Source of the DNA: Hymenobacter negativus
GTDB taxonomy: Bacteria; Bacteroidota; Bacteroidia; Cytophagales; Hymenobacteraceae
NCBI RefSeq assembly: GCF_016056375.1
Contig: NZ_JAEDAE010000016.1
Span: forward strand, 1-42,454
Direction of reading: 5' to 3'
DNA length: 42,454 bases
In this document: positions 6,498 through 13,801 of the stretch, piece after piece
How the letters are laid out: each line of letters starts with the position of its first letter
How positions within the stretch are numbered: position 1 is the first letter of the stretch
The notes under the pieces: generated by a model
The model's database searches: none
What the model saw: only the letters and a program-made list of their open reading frames with translations
What the model was told of the DNA's origin: nothing
Translations under genes and position numbers: made by a program

Positions 6498-7880
6498 ATG
6501 GCAAAATCCCGTTTACTCCTCGTTGCTATTATGGTGCTGCTGGCCGGTGCGCTCACCGTGCTCGCCGCCACCCAAGCGCTGACCCTGCCACCCATGGTAC
6601 CGGTTGCGGCCCGCTGGCTGGCCTTATTGGCCATAGCCGCCGCGGTGGCTCCCCGGCGCTCCCTCACGCTCTGGATTGTGGTCAGCATGCTAATCGGTAT
6701 CGAGCTGGGCCACGACGCGCCGGGCGTAGCCATGAATCTCAAAGTATTGAGTGACGCCTTCTTACGCTTAGTAAAAACCATCATCGCGCCGCTGGTCTTT
6801 GCTACGCTGGTAGTGGGCATTGCCGGCCACGCCGACCTTAAGCAAGTGGGCCGCATGGGCCTGAAAGCGCTGGTTTACTTTGAAGTTGTTACCACATTTG
6901 CCCTCTTCATCGGTTTGGCTGCCATCAACTTAACCAAAGCCGGCGTGGGCATCAGCCAGGTTGGCGTGAAGGAAGAAGCCCTCACCGCCGCCGCGCCCCA
7001 GACGGCGGCCGATATTATCCTGCACATTTTCCCCGAGAACATCGCCAAATCGATAGCTGAAGGGCAGGTACTGCAGGTGGTAATCTTCGCCATCATCTTC
7101 GCTATCGGCTTGGCCCTCACCCCCGAGCGCCCCCGCCGCGTGATGCTGGAGTTCTGCGAAAGTCTGTCGGAAGTGATGTTCAAGTTCACCAACGTGGTGA
7201 TGTATTTCGCTCCGCTGGGCGTGGGCGGGGCGCTGGCCTACACAGTAGGCAAAATGGGTTTTGCACCGCTGCTCAATGCCTTACAGCTGCTGCTCACGCT
7301 CTACGGGGCGCTCATTGCCTTTGTGCTGCTGGTGCTGCTGCCGGTGGCGCTGTTTGCCCGCCTTCCGCTGCGCCGCTTTGTGGCGGCAGTGGCCGAGCCG
7401 GTGAGCATAGCCTTCGCCACTACTTCAAGCGAAGCGGCCCTGCCCCGGGCCATGGAAGCCATGGAAAGCATTGGCGTGCCGCGCCGCATCGTGGCGTTTG
7501 TGATGCCCACGGGCTATTCGTTTAACCTCGACGGCACTACACTGTATCTTTCGCTGGCGGCGGTGTTTGTGGCGCAGGCAGCGGGGGTGCCGCTCAGCTT
7601 CGGCCAGCAGCTGCTCATGGTCTTCACCCTGATGCTCACCAGCAAGGGCGTGGCGGGCGTGCCCCGGGCCTCACTGGTTATTCTGCTGGCCACGGTGGCT
7701 TCGTTCAACCTGCCAGCTTGGCCGGTGTTCATCATCCTGGGCATTGATGCGCTGATGGATATGGCCCGCACAGCCGTGAACGTACTGGGCAACTGTCTAG
7801 CTTCGGCCGTCGTAGCCCGTTGGGAAGGAGAATTTGTGGACGGCTACCAGGGCCCCGACCCGGCGGCCGTTCCGCAATAG
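6498..7880 (+). CDS. Dicarboxylate/amino acid:cation symporter (DAACS)
   Basis: Inner-membrane secondary transporter of the glutamate/aspartate/C4-dicarboxylate symporter family, 460 residues. Seen: many hydrophobic segments, the serine-rich re-entrant loop with FATTSSEAALPRAMEAM, the following helix with MPTGYSFNLDGTTLYLSLA (the conserved NLDGT motif), the second hairpin with LMLTSKGVAGVPRA, and near the end DMARTAVNVLGNCLA, where the conserved Asp and Asn bind substrate and cation in characterised homologs. Substrate (glutamate, aspartate or dicarboxylate) cannot be decided by eye. The frame is open to 6459; the ATG at 6498 gives the normal short cytoplasmic N-terminus (MAKSRLLL), but an ATG at 6462 remains possible. 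Confidence 0.92.
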   Translation: MAKSRLLLVAIMVLLAGALTVLAATQALTLPPMVPVAARWLALLAIAAAVAPRRSLTLWIVVSMLIGIELGHDAPGVAMNLKVLSDAFLRLVKTIIAPLVFATLVVGIAGHADLKQVGRMGLKALVYFEVVTTFALFIGLAAINLTKAGVGISQVGVKEEALTAAAPQTAADIILHIFPENIAKSIAEGQVLQVVIFAIIFAIGLALTPERPRRVMLEFCESLSEVMFKFTNVVMYFAPLGVGGALAYTVGKMGFAPLLNALQLLLTLYGALIAFVLLVLLPVALFARLPLRRFVAAVAEPVSIAFATTSSEAALPRAMEAMESIGVPRRIVAFVMPTGYSFNLDGTTLYLSLAAVFVAQAAGVPLSFGQQLLMVFTLMLTSKGVAGVPRASLVILLATVASFNLPAWPVFIILGIDALMDMARTAVNVLGNCLASAVVARWEGEFVDGYQGPDPAAVPQ

Positions 7881-7995
7881 AACTTTTTCAATAATACCCA
7901 AGTTGAATACGCAACCCGGCCGGTCAGTTTTCGCTTTTCAGGGGGCATTTTGAGCCTTTTACCGAGCAGATGCCAATTGGTTGATATTAATCATC

Positions 7996-8065
7996 TAATT
8001 TTGTGTCCTGCCTTTGGGGTAATTGTCAAAGGCTTTGCAAAGGCATTTTTTCGTTTTAATATTTG
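7996..8065 (+). promoter_or_regulatory. Two candidate promoters for the 8098 lipoprotein
   Basis: The 217-base AT-rich spacer holds two candidates. TAATTTTG at 7996-8003 matches TAnnTTTG exactly, with TTG 16 bases upstream (7977-7979). Nearer the gene, TTTG at 8034-8037 is followed after 20 bases by AATATTTG at 8058-8065 (one mismatch), 33 bases before the ATG. Upstream of both, the small dyad TGAT-ATTA-ATCA (7982-7993) could be a regulator site. Confidence 0.45.
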
Positions 8066-8097
8066 ATTTTTACGATATAAATTTCTACCTTCCGCCT

Positions 8098-8757
8098 ATG
8101 AAAATCGTCCGTCCTCTCGCATTACTGGCCTTTTCGCCGCTGCTGCTGCTGGCTCCGGCTTGCGTATCGGTCAAGACCATGATGAAAGGCACGCCATCGG
8201 CGGCCATCTCCAAACGCCTGCCCCCGCTGGAAATTCTAGCCGACCAAGGCCCGCTGGCGATGAACGACGGTGCCCTGCCCGAAGACCCACTGAAATTGTT
8301 TCAGCAGGAATGCCGGGTGAACCTGACGGAGCCCACCGACTCGGCCACCTATGGCTACGCCAAGCTGATTGTGAAGAAGGTACGCACTCTGCGCACCGGC
8401 CGTGCCGTGCAGGGCTTGCAGGTACTCACCTTCATGATTCCGGCCGTGGTGGGCGTGCCGCTGGAATGGTATAAAACCACGCTGCAAGCCGAAGTGCAGG
8501 TAAGCGACGCCGCTGGCAACCTGCTGGGCTCTTACCTCGGCACGGGCACCTCGGAAGTGAAGGTGGCCATGTACCACGGCTACTCGCAGACGGCGGCCCC
8601 CCGCCTAGCCGATGTAATTGCCCTGCGCAGCGCCATGGCCCAGATTCGGCCCCAGCTCGACACCGCCACCACCCGCCTGCGCCCCCTGCTGATGGCCGGT
8701 GGCACCGTGGAAAACCCCACGCTGCCGTCTTCATCGGTGGTTACGGGCAGCCGCTAA
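8098..8757 (+). CDS. Hypothetical lipoprotein
   Basis: Lipoprotein of 219 residues, family not recognised. The signal peptide MKIVRPLALLAFSPLLLLAPAC ends in a lipobox-like APAC, giving lipidated Cys22. The mature part begins with a basic stretch, then an acidic loop with a Cys (FQQECRV), a beta region (YGYAKLIVKKVRTLRTGRA) and a hydrophobic segment (LQVLTFMIPAVVGVPLEWYK) that may insert in the membrane. It continues with strands suggestive of a small beta-barrel or sandwich (TTLQAEVQVSDAAGNLLGSY). The ATG at 8098 is preferred over an upstream in-frame start at 8023, since the latter would add 25 AT-rich leader-like residues in front of a perfect signal. Neighbouring genes give no functional hint. 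Confidence 0.72.
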   Translation: MKIVRPLALLAFSPLLLLAPACVSVKTMMKGTPSAAISKRLPPLEILADQGPLAMNDGALPEDPLKLFQQECRVNLTEPTDSATYGYAKLIVKKVRTLRTGRAVQGLQVLTFMIPAVVGVPLEWYKTTLQAEVQVSDAAGNLLGSYLGTGTSEVKVAMYHGYSQTAAPRLADVIALRSAMAQIRPQLDTATTRLRPLLMAGGTVENPTLPSSSVVTGSR

Positions 8758-8805
8758 CAACTTGGGTTAACGCACGGCTTTTCCTCTTCTGAATTAGCAT
8801 TAAAA

Positions 8806-8854
8806 GGCCCGTAGCGCCCTTTCTCCCGGTTCCGGGCGGTGGGCGCTACGGGCC
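8806..8854. terminator. Long GC-rich hairpin, probable terminator/attenuator
   Basis: A perfect 14-bp inverted repeat GGCCCGTAGCGCCC (8806-8819) pairs with 8841-8854, loop 21. It is preceded by A4 and followed by only TTA, so it is a weak terminator rightwards and a better one leftwards. The right arm runs straight into the -7 box of the next gene. Confidence 0.6.
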
Positions 8855-8855
8855 T

Positions 8856-8863
8856 TATCTTTG
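8856..8863 (+). promoter_or_regulatory. -7 element abutting a hairpin
   Basis: TATCTTTG matches TAnnTTTG exactly and ends 8 bases before the lipoprotein ATG at 8872, so the transcript would be leaderless or nearly so. The upstream hairpin (8806-8854) occupies the -33 region, and no TTG is found there. Confidence 0.5.
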
Positions 8864-8871
8864 GGCTTACC

Positions 8872-9441
8872 ATGACCTACCTCCTGCCCTCCCGGTTTTC
8901 TGCCATCCTGCTTTTGGGCCTCGGGCTGCTGCTGCCCGGCTGCTGCGCCAATAACGTGTGCGACTGCCCCGGCGAAGCTCAGGCGGACGCCATCAAGCTG
9001 GTTTTCTCGGCAAAAGACTTCAGCAAAGTGGCTGACCTCGATACGATTGTGCTGCAGCGCTATCCATTGGTAATCATTCCGGCCAGTGGCAGCAACCCGG
9101 GCACCAAGCCCGAAACGGTGACACTTACTCGCTCAGCAGCGCAGGCTTACGACACTATTGTTATCAACAACAGTACCCCGTTTGCCCAGACCAGCACGAC
9201 CAAGCTCGACCAGTACCAGTATTATGTGCGCTATTTTCCGGCTCCGCGCAAGGCACGTCCGGCTTTTGCCCTAGTTATCGACAAGGTAGCATTGCAGGGG
9301 AATCTGGACGGCAACGGCTGCTGCACGTGCTACACCAATACGCAGAAGTCCATTACCACGCGCAAAGACAGCACAGCCAGCACTAACACGGCGCTTATCA
9401 CCAACCTGAAGGGGGTTCCCGTCTTTACCATCACCAAGTAG
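8872..9441 (+). CDS. Hypothetical Cys-rich lipoprotein
   Basis: Lipoprotein of 189 residues with no recognised family. The signal MTYLLPSRFSAILLLGLGLL leads into lipobox LPGC. Immediately after the lipidated Cys come further cysteines (GCCANNVCDCPGE), and a second cluster sits near the C-terminus (GNGCCTCYTNTQK), which suggests disulfides or metal binding. The middle is beta-rich and Thr/Ser-rich (DTIVLQRYPLVIIPASGS and the FAQTSTTKLDQYQYYVRYF stretch). The ATG at 8872 is preferred to an upstream in-frame start at 8839, which would lie inside the hairpin. It stands 74 bases before the GAF-protein gene and could be expressed separately from its own -7 box. Confidence 0.72.
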   Translation: MTYLLPSRFSAILLLGLGLLLPGCCANNVCDCPGEAQADAIKLVFSAKDFSKVADLDTIVLQRYPLVIIPASGSNPGTKPETVTLTRSAAQAYDTIVINNSTPFAQTSTTKLDQYQYYVRYFPAPRKARPAFALVIDKVALQGNLDGNGCCTCYTNTQKSITTRKDSTASTNTALITNLKGVPVFTITK

Positions 9442-9515
9442 CCCGCCGGGCACTGGCTTACGTATAGCTACCGCCGCGCTGCAACGTTTAGCCAGGCATT
9501 CCTGTTTTCTACTTT

Positions 9516-11885
9516 ATGGCTGCTGAACCTACTCTTACGGCGGCGCCGACGGTGCCCGTTTCGCCCCGTCCGGCCGCTCCTGCTTCTGTTTTTCCATTTA
9601 AATCCACGCTCAGCCTGGAGCCGCTGATTGCCTACTGGCATGCGCGCGAAAGCGCCAGCAATGCCGGCATAGCGCTGCTGGCCAAGGCCATTGGCCAGCA
9701 GGTGGCCGAAGCCGGCTGGTGCCGGGGCCTGCTTACCGATTACTCGGTGCTGGAATGCAACTGCGACCTGGTGGAAACCCTAATGCTGGCCGTTTTTCCG
9801 CCGGCCTCGTTCGCTACGGACATCAGCGGCGTGGTGGCGCCGTTTCAGCGGCGCAGCTTCTACTCAACTCATTTGTTTGAGGAGGTGATGCTGAACAAGG
9901 ACCGCACCGTGAAGCAGCCGCTCAACATCGACATGGCAGCCATGGAGCGGCAAATGGGCCTGATGGCCTACCACCTGATACTGCACCGCCTGTACGGGGC
10001 CGAAATGCCAAGCTTGGGCACCATCGTATTTACCGTGCCCGACTATAAAATTGGGCTATACCGGCACTATGGCGTCGATTTCAACTCCGATTTTGTGACG
10101 GTGAAAGTGGTGGGTGAGCTGCCCGTGCTCACGCCCGAACAGATTGAATTTCTGATTCATAACCGCCACCGGCCCGAATACTGGCACGAGCTGCTGCCAC
10201 CCGAGCATTTCGAGCTGGAGGGCTTCAACCTGCTCCAGCTGGTGGATGTTACCGACCAGGAAATCCTGTCGGAGCTGAAGTACGACCTGCTGGAGCGCGA
10301 CGTGCTGCAAACGCCAGCCCGCTTCGAGCAGATTCAGGAGAAGCTGCGGGTGCTGTTTGCGCAGCCGGCCCTGCAGTTGGGCATTGCGGCTTATGATGAG
10401 AAAAAGCGGGCTTTCGTGGATTTTGGGCGCAAAATCAACCACAGCTTCCTTACCAAGCAGGTGCAGCACCAGTCGGCCGATGGCAGCTTCCGGCAGATTT
10501 ACGAGCGCCTGCTGCGGGAGCGGGAACCGCTGGTGCTCAAGGACGTAGCCACGGCTGACATTCCGGAGGACCTGCGCCAGCAGATTATTACGCTGGGCAT
10601 TAAGTCGGCCATTCTGGCGCTGCTGCCCTACGGCAACGACACCGTGGGCCTGCTGGAGCTGGGCACCCCCGACGTGAACGGCCTCGACGAGTTTGACATG
10701 GACAAGGTGGCGCAGTTTGTGCCCCTGTTTGCAGTGGCCGTGAAGCGCAATGCTGAAGACCTGCAATCCCGCGTGCAGGCCGTGATTCAGGAGAAATTTA
10801 CGGCCATCCACCCCACCATGGAGTGGCGTTTTGCCGACGCGGCCCGCAACCTGCTGACGCAGCTGGATGCCGGCAACCGCACCGCCGAGATGGAGGCCAT
10901 TGTGTTTGATGACGTGTACCCGCTGCACGGCTCCTGCGACATCCGGGGCAGCAGCACGGTGCGCAACGAGGCCATTCAGGGCGACCTCATCGAGCACCTC
11001 ACCCTGGCCAATAAGGTGCTGAAAAAGGCCTCCGAGTGCCAGCAGCTGCCAATTCTGGACGAGTTGAAATTCTACGTCACCAAGAACCTGAAGCGGCTGC
11101 GCGAAGGCCTGCTCACTGGCGATGAGGCCAATATTTACGACTCGTTGAAGCGGGAAGTGGAGCCGCTGTTCGAGTACTTGGCCACGCACACGCCCGAGCT
11201 GCGCCCCGTCATCACCAGCTACTGGAGCAATATCGACCCCAAGCTGGGCATTCTCTACAAGCGCCGTCAGGACTTTGAAATAAGCGTGACCACGCTCAAC
11301 GATGCTGTGAGCGACTACCTTGACGAGGAGGAAGAAAAGGCGCAGCAGATGTTCCCGCACTACTTCCAGCGCTACAAAACCGATGGCGTGGAATTCAACA
11401 TCTACGTAGGCAGCACGTTGGTGCAGGACAAGCCGTTCGACCTGGTTTTCCTGAAAAACCTGCGGCTGTGGCAATTGCTTACGATGGTGGAAATCACGCG
11501 CCGCACCCATGCGCTGAAATCTGCGCTGCCGGTGCCGCTGGATACGACCCAACTCATCCTCATTCACGGCCAGCCGCTGAGCATTCGGTTCCGGCAGGAT
11601 GAGCGGCAATTCGACGTGGACGGGGCCTACAATATCCGCTACGAAATCATCAAGAAGCGGATTGATAAAGCCACAGTGCTGGGCACGGGCGAACGCCTGA
11701 CTCAGCCCGGCACCCTGGCCCTGGTGTACGCCCAAACCCGGGAGGCCGTGGAATACTTCGAGTACATCGACTACCTCCAGGACCGGGGCCTGCTGGAACC
11801 CGGCGTGGAAGAGCTGGAGCTGGAAGAGTTGCAGGGCGTGAAAGGCCTGCTGGCCCTGCGGGTGCGGGTGCGGTTGGCCGACTAG
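9516..11885 (+). CDS. Large GAF-domain protein
   Basis: Cytoplasmic protein of 789 residues, lacking signal or membrane segments. After a Pro/Ala-rich N-terminus, residues about 25-260 are a mixed alpha/beta region of unknown type. Residues about 265-410 look like a GAF sensory domain (FEQIQEKLRVLF, LGIAAYDEKKRAFVDFG, then LALLPYGNDTVGLLELGTPD). A striking conserved-looking segment follows near 465-490 (DDVYPLHGSCDIRGSSTVRN), and the rest is helical with charged stretches. There is no kinase, GGDEF, EAL or HTH domain that I can see, so how a signal would be passed on is unknown. Similar long GAF proteins occur in Cytophagales with no assigned role. Its stop lies one base from the stop of the convergent PAP2 gene, with no terminator between. 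Confidence 0.75.
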   Translation: MAAEPTLTAAPTVPVSPRPAAPASVFPFKSTLSLEPLIAYWHARESASNAGIALLAKAIGQQVAEAGWCRGLLTDYSVLECNCDLVETLMLAVFPPASFATDISGVVAPFQRRSFYSTHLFEEVMLNKDRTVKQPLNIDMAAMERQMGLMAYHLILHRLYGAEMPSLGTIVFTVPDYKIGLYRHYGVDFNSDFVTVKVVGELPVLTPEQIEFLIHNRHRPEYWHELLPPEHFELEGFNLLQLVDVTDQEILSELKYDLLERDVLQTPARFEQIQEKLRVLFAQPALQLGIAAYDEKKRAFVDFGRKINHSFLTKQVQHQSADGSFRQIYERLLREREPLVLKDVATADIPEDLRQQIITLGIKSAILALLPYGNDTVGLLELGTPDVNGLDEFDMDKVAQFVPLFAVAVKRNAEDLQSRVQAVIQEKFTAIHPTMEWRFADAARNLLTQLDAGNRTAEMEAIVFDDVYPLHGSCDIRGSSTVRNEAIQGDLIEHLTLANKVLKKASECQQLPILDELKFYVTKNLKRLREGLLTGDEANIYDSLKREVEPLFEYLATHTPELRPVITSYWSNIDPKLGILYKRRQDFEISVTTLNDAVSDYLDEEEEKAQQMFPHYFQRYKTDGVEFNIYVGSTLVQDKPFDLVFLKNLRLWQLLTMVEITRRTHALKSALPVPLDTTQLILIHGQPLSIRFRQDERQFDVDGAYNIRYEIIKKRIDKATVLGTGERLTQPGTLALVYAQTREAVEYFEYIDYLQDRGLLEPGVEELELEELQGVKGLLALRVRVRLAD

Positions 11886-11886
11886 T

Positions 11887-12567
11887 TTACTCCGCCTGCA
11901 TAACCGCTTCTTCCTCGCGCCAGAACATCTTTAGGCCGGCCCGAAAAGCCACCAGCCACGCCGCCCCGCCAGCGAAGCCCGCCAGCACATCGGTGGCGTA
12001 GTGCGCGTGCAAATACACCCGGGTGAGGCCAATCAAACCCGCCCACAGCAGCAGCGGTGCCACCCAAACGGGCCGCTTGAAATGCCGCGCCAGCAGCCAC
12101 GCCAGGCAGCCATAAAAAGTAAAACCCAACATGGCGTGGCCGCTGGGAAAGCTCAGTCCGAAGGTGTGCAGCAGGGCATTGCTGGGCCGGGGGCGGTTGA
12201 AATACAGCTTGAGCAACTGATTGAGCAGCACGCTACCCGCCATGGCCAGCAGCATTTCCCAGGCCCCGCGCGGGTGGCCGGCCCGGCGTATCAGCAGCGG
12301 CACGATGACGCTGGCCGGCAGCAAAAACGGCAGCGCCGCAAAAAACGTGACCACCCGCACCGGTCCGGTCAGGCCCGGGTGCGCCAGCCGCCAGCCATCC
12401 ACAATGCCCGAGGCCCAGTTATCCAGCGCCACCGAATGGTGCACGAATACCACCCGCGCCAGGTAAAAGAATACCGCAAACGCCACGATGAACAGCACCA
12501 GCCCAAACAGCACTTCGACGGTGAGCAGGCCGGCCAGGGCCAATAAGCGGGAAGTAAACCGATTCAT
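11887..12567 (-). CDS. PAP2 family membrane phosphatase
   Basis: Integral membrane phosphatase of the type-2 phosphatidic acid phosphatase superfamily, 226 residues. All three active-site motifs are present: KLYFNRPRP (K-x6-RP), PSGHA (SGH) and RVYLHAHYATD (R-x5-H-x3-D). About six hydrophobic helices are visible, starting with LLALAGLLTVEVLFGLVLFI. Likely substrates are undecaprenyl diphosphate or phosphatidic/phosphatidylglycerol phosphates; the sequence alone does not decide. A short basic and acidic cytoplasmic tail ends the protein (FWREEEAVMQAE). It converges on the GAF gene, and its transcript may overlap that of its neighbour since no terminator separates them. A second, divergent PAP2 protein lies at 27465. 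Confidence 0.93.
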   Translation of the reverse strand: MNRFTSRLLALAGLLTVEVLFGLVLFIVAFAVFFYLARVVFVHHSVALDNWASGIVDGWRLAHPGLTGPVRVVTFFAALPFLLPASVIVPLLIRRAGHPRGAWEMLLAMAGSVLLNQLLKLYFNRPRPSNALLHTFGLSFPSGHAMLGFTFYGCLAWLLARHFKRPVWVAPLLLWAGLIGLTRVYLHAHYATDVLAGFAGGAAWLVAFRAGLKMFWREEEAVMQAE

Positions 12568-12626
12568 AGCAGGTAAAAATGCCGGGAAATGGAAAAGCCA
12601 GCAACTGCTTTCAGTACGGAAAATAA

Positions 12627-12656
12627 AAAAAGCCAGCCCGATGGGGCTGGCTTTTT
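12627..12656. terminator. Terminator of tRNA-Leu
   Basis: A perfect 13-bp stem AAAAAGCCAGCCC / GGGCTGGCTTTTT with loop GATG. On the minus strand it begins six bases after the 3' end of tRNA-Leu and carries its own U-tract, so it ends the tRNA transcript. On the plus strand it is also functional in form. Confidence 0.92.
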
Positions 12657-12662
12657 AAAACG

Positions 12663-12744
12663 TGCGCTCGGAGAGACTCGAACTCTCACACCTTGCGGAA
12701 CTGCCGCCTGAAGACAGCGCGTCTACCAATTTCGCCACAAGCGC
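12663..12744 (-). tRNA. tRNA-Leu(CAG)
   Basis: Class II tRNA of 82 nucleotides reading CUG codons. On the minus strand the acceptor arms GCGCTTG and CGAGCGC pair over 7 bp (one G-U), the D-arm contains AAATTGGTAGA, and the anticodon stem CTGTC/GGCAG encloses the loop TTCAGGC, giving anticodon CAG (12710-12708). A long variable arm follows, and the T arm GAGAG-TTCGAGT-CTCTC is intact. The discriminator base is A. The CCA end is not encoded. Promoter and terminator are both recognisable, so it is a single-gene unit. No integrase or att-like duplication is seen beside it. Confidence 0.95.
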
Positions 12745-12797
12745 AAGCTGGGCTAAAAAGCTGCTCATCCTGAAAGGGTGGCGGCCTTTTGATGCTG

Positions 12798-12829
12798 CAA
12801 AGATACAGCGCCATTTCATCGCCACGCAA
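12798..12829 (-). promoter_or_regulatory. Promoter of tRNA-Leu (TTG-N21-TATCTTTG)
   Basis: On the minus strand TTG (12829-12827) is followed after 21 bases by TATCTTTG (12805-12798), an exact -7 consensus. The expected start lies about 48 bases before the mature tRNA 5' end, leaving a short leader to be processed. Confidence 0.8.
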
Positions 12830-12935
12830 CACATAGGCCGTTTTTTTCAGTTGAACAGCGCTGCCGAAGGGCACCGGCAATTGTTTTTCAGTTACTTGCC
12901 ACCCTATTTTTTTTTCCTGCAATCGTTATTTTCTG

Positions 12936-13637
12936 ATGACTTTGCCCCCGACAGTTCCTTTTTCTACCTCCTCTGCTCCCGAAAAGCTGGTTGGCTTCGA
13001 CCAGGCAGCGTGGTTTTATGATGCGCTGGCGGGGCTGGTGTTCGGGTCGTCGCAACAGGCGGCCCAGCAGTCGGCGCTGCGAGGGCTGCCGGGAGGTGCG
13101 CCGCACGTCCTCATTCTGGGCGGGGGCACGGGCTGGGTGCTGGGCGAAGTGTTGCGGCGGGTGCCAGCGGCCACGGTGCTATATCTGGAGGCGTCGCCCA
13201 AGATGCTGGCCCGCGCCCGGGCCCGGCTTGCGCACGAGCTTCCGCAGGCGGTGGGCCGGGTGGAGTTCCGGCACGGCACCCAGGCGGCCCTGCAACCGGC
13301 CGAACGGTTCGGGGCCATCATCACCTTTTTCGTACTGGACTGCATTCCCTCGGCCGACCTAAGGACAGCCTTAGCGCAATTGCGCGCCGCCCAACACCCC
13401 GGCGCACCGTGGCTGGTGGCCGATTTCCGGCCGGCGCGGCGCGGCTGGCGGCACTGGCTGCTCCAGCTGATGTACCTTTTTTTTCGCCTCACTACCGGGC
13501 TGCGCGCTCGCGAGATGCCCGACGTGCGCACTGCTCTGGGAAGGCTGGGGCTGGCGGCCAGCCCCCCGCAGCTTTTTTTTGGTGGAGCAATAGAAGCCCT
13601 GATTTTCACGGAAAACCCAGCTGCGGCCCAACCTTGA
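12936..13637 (+). CDS. Class I SAM-dependent methyltransferase
   Basis: Rossmann-fold methyltransferase of 233 residues; substrate unknown. The SAM-binding motif I is clear (HVLILGGGTGWVLGEVLRR), followed by motif II with an acidic residue at the strand end (VLYLEASPKMLARAR, Glu binding the ribose), motif post-I (VEFRHGTQAAL) and motif IV-like ITFFVLDCIPSADL. A C-terminal helix WRHWLLQLMYLFFRLTTGLR is amphipathic to hydrophobic and could lie on a membrane. This layout resembles quinone/lipid-type methyltransferases, but that is only a hint. It is transcribed away from tRNA-Leu and ends 164 bases before the M61 peptidase. Confidence 0.88.
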   Translation: MTLPPTVPFSTSSAPEKLVGFDQAAWFYDALAGLVFGSSQQAAQQSALRGLPGGAPHVLILGGGTGWVLGEVLRRVPAATVLYLEASPKMLARARARLAHELPQAVGRVEFRHGTQAALQPAERFGAIITFFVLDCIPSADLRTALAQLRAAQHPGAPWLVADFRPARRGWRHWLLQLMYLFFRLTTGLRAREMPDVRTALGRLGLAASPPQLFFGGAIEALIFTENPAAAQP

Positions 13638-13651
13638 TATGTTACTAACAC

Positions 13652-13671
13652 TGTTTCACCAAGTTGAAACA
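13652..13671. promoter_or_regulatory. Inverted repeat, possible operator upstream of M61 peptidase
   Basis: TGTTTCA-CCAAGT-TGAAACA is a perfect 7-6-7 dyad, followed at once by a second small dyad ATGAT-TTT-ATCAT (13671-13683). Both lie in an AT-rich spacer 120-150 bases before the peptidase ATG. There is no T-tract after the first, so a protein-binding site is more likely than a terminator. The binding protein is unknown. Confidence 0.45.
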
Positions 13672-13801
13672 TGATTTTATCATTATCGAGCCCGTTTTTC
13701 ACAATGAATACCCTTATTTTATTGTAAATTTTCTGCAACTTTGTATTCCACACCGTTTACGGCTTTCTATTGCATTACTTGTTTCCTTATTATTTCTGCC
13801 C

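Noticed and set aside
10056..11735. Long open frame on the minus strand inside the GAF gene
   Set aside because: It is an antisense shadow produced by high GC and biased third positions; the product is His/Gln/Val-rich low-complexity sequence without any domain, while the plus-strand frame is a coherent protein.
12627..12744. Possible genomic-island attachment at tRNA-Leu
   Set aside because: No integrase and no direct repeat of the tRNA 3' end is visible nearby, and the surrounding genes have host-like composition.
12662..13021. Open frame starting in the tRNA-Leu region
   Set aside because: It runs across the tRNA gene, its promoter and the start of the methyltransferase gene; no protein-like features.
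13664..13801. N-terminal extension of the M61 peptidase
   Set aside because: The extension covers AT-rich regulatory DNA and would bury the signal peptide; ATG 13802 fits far better.
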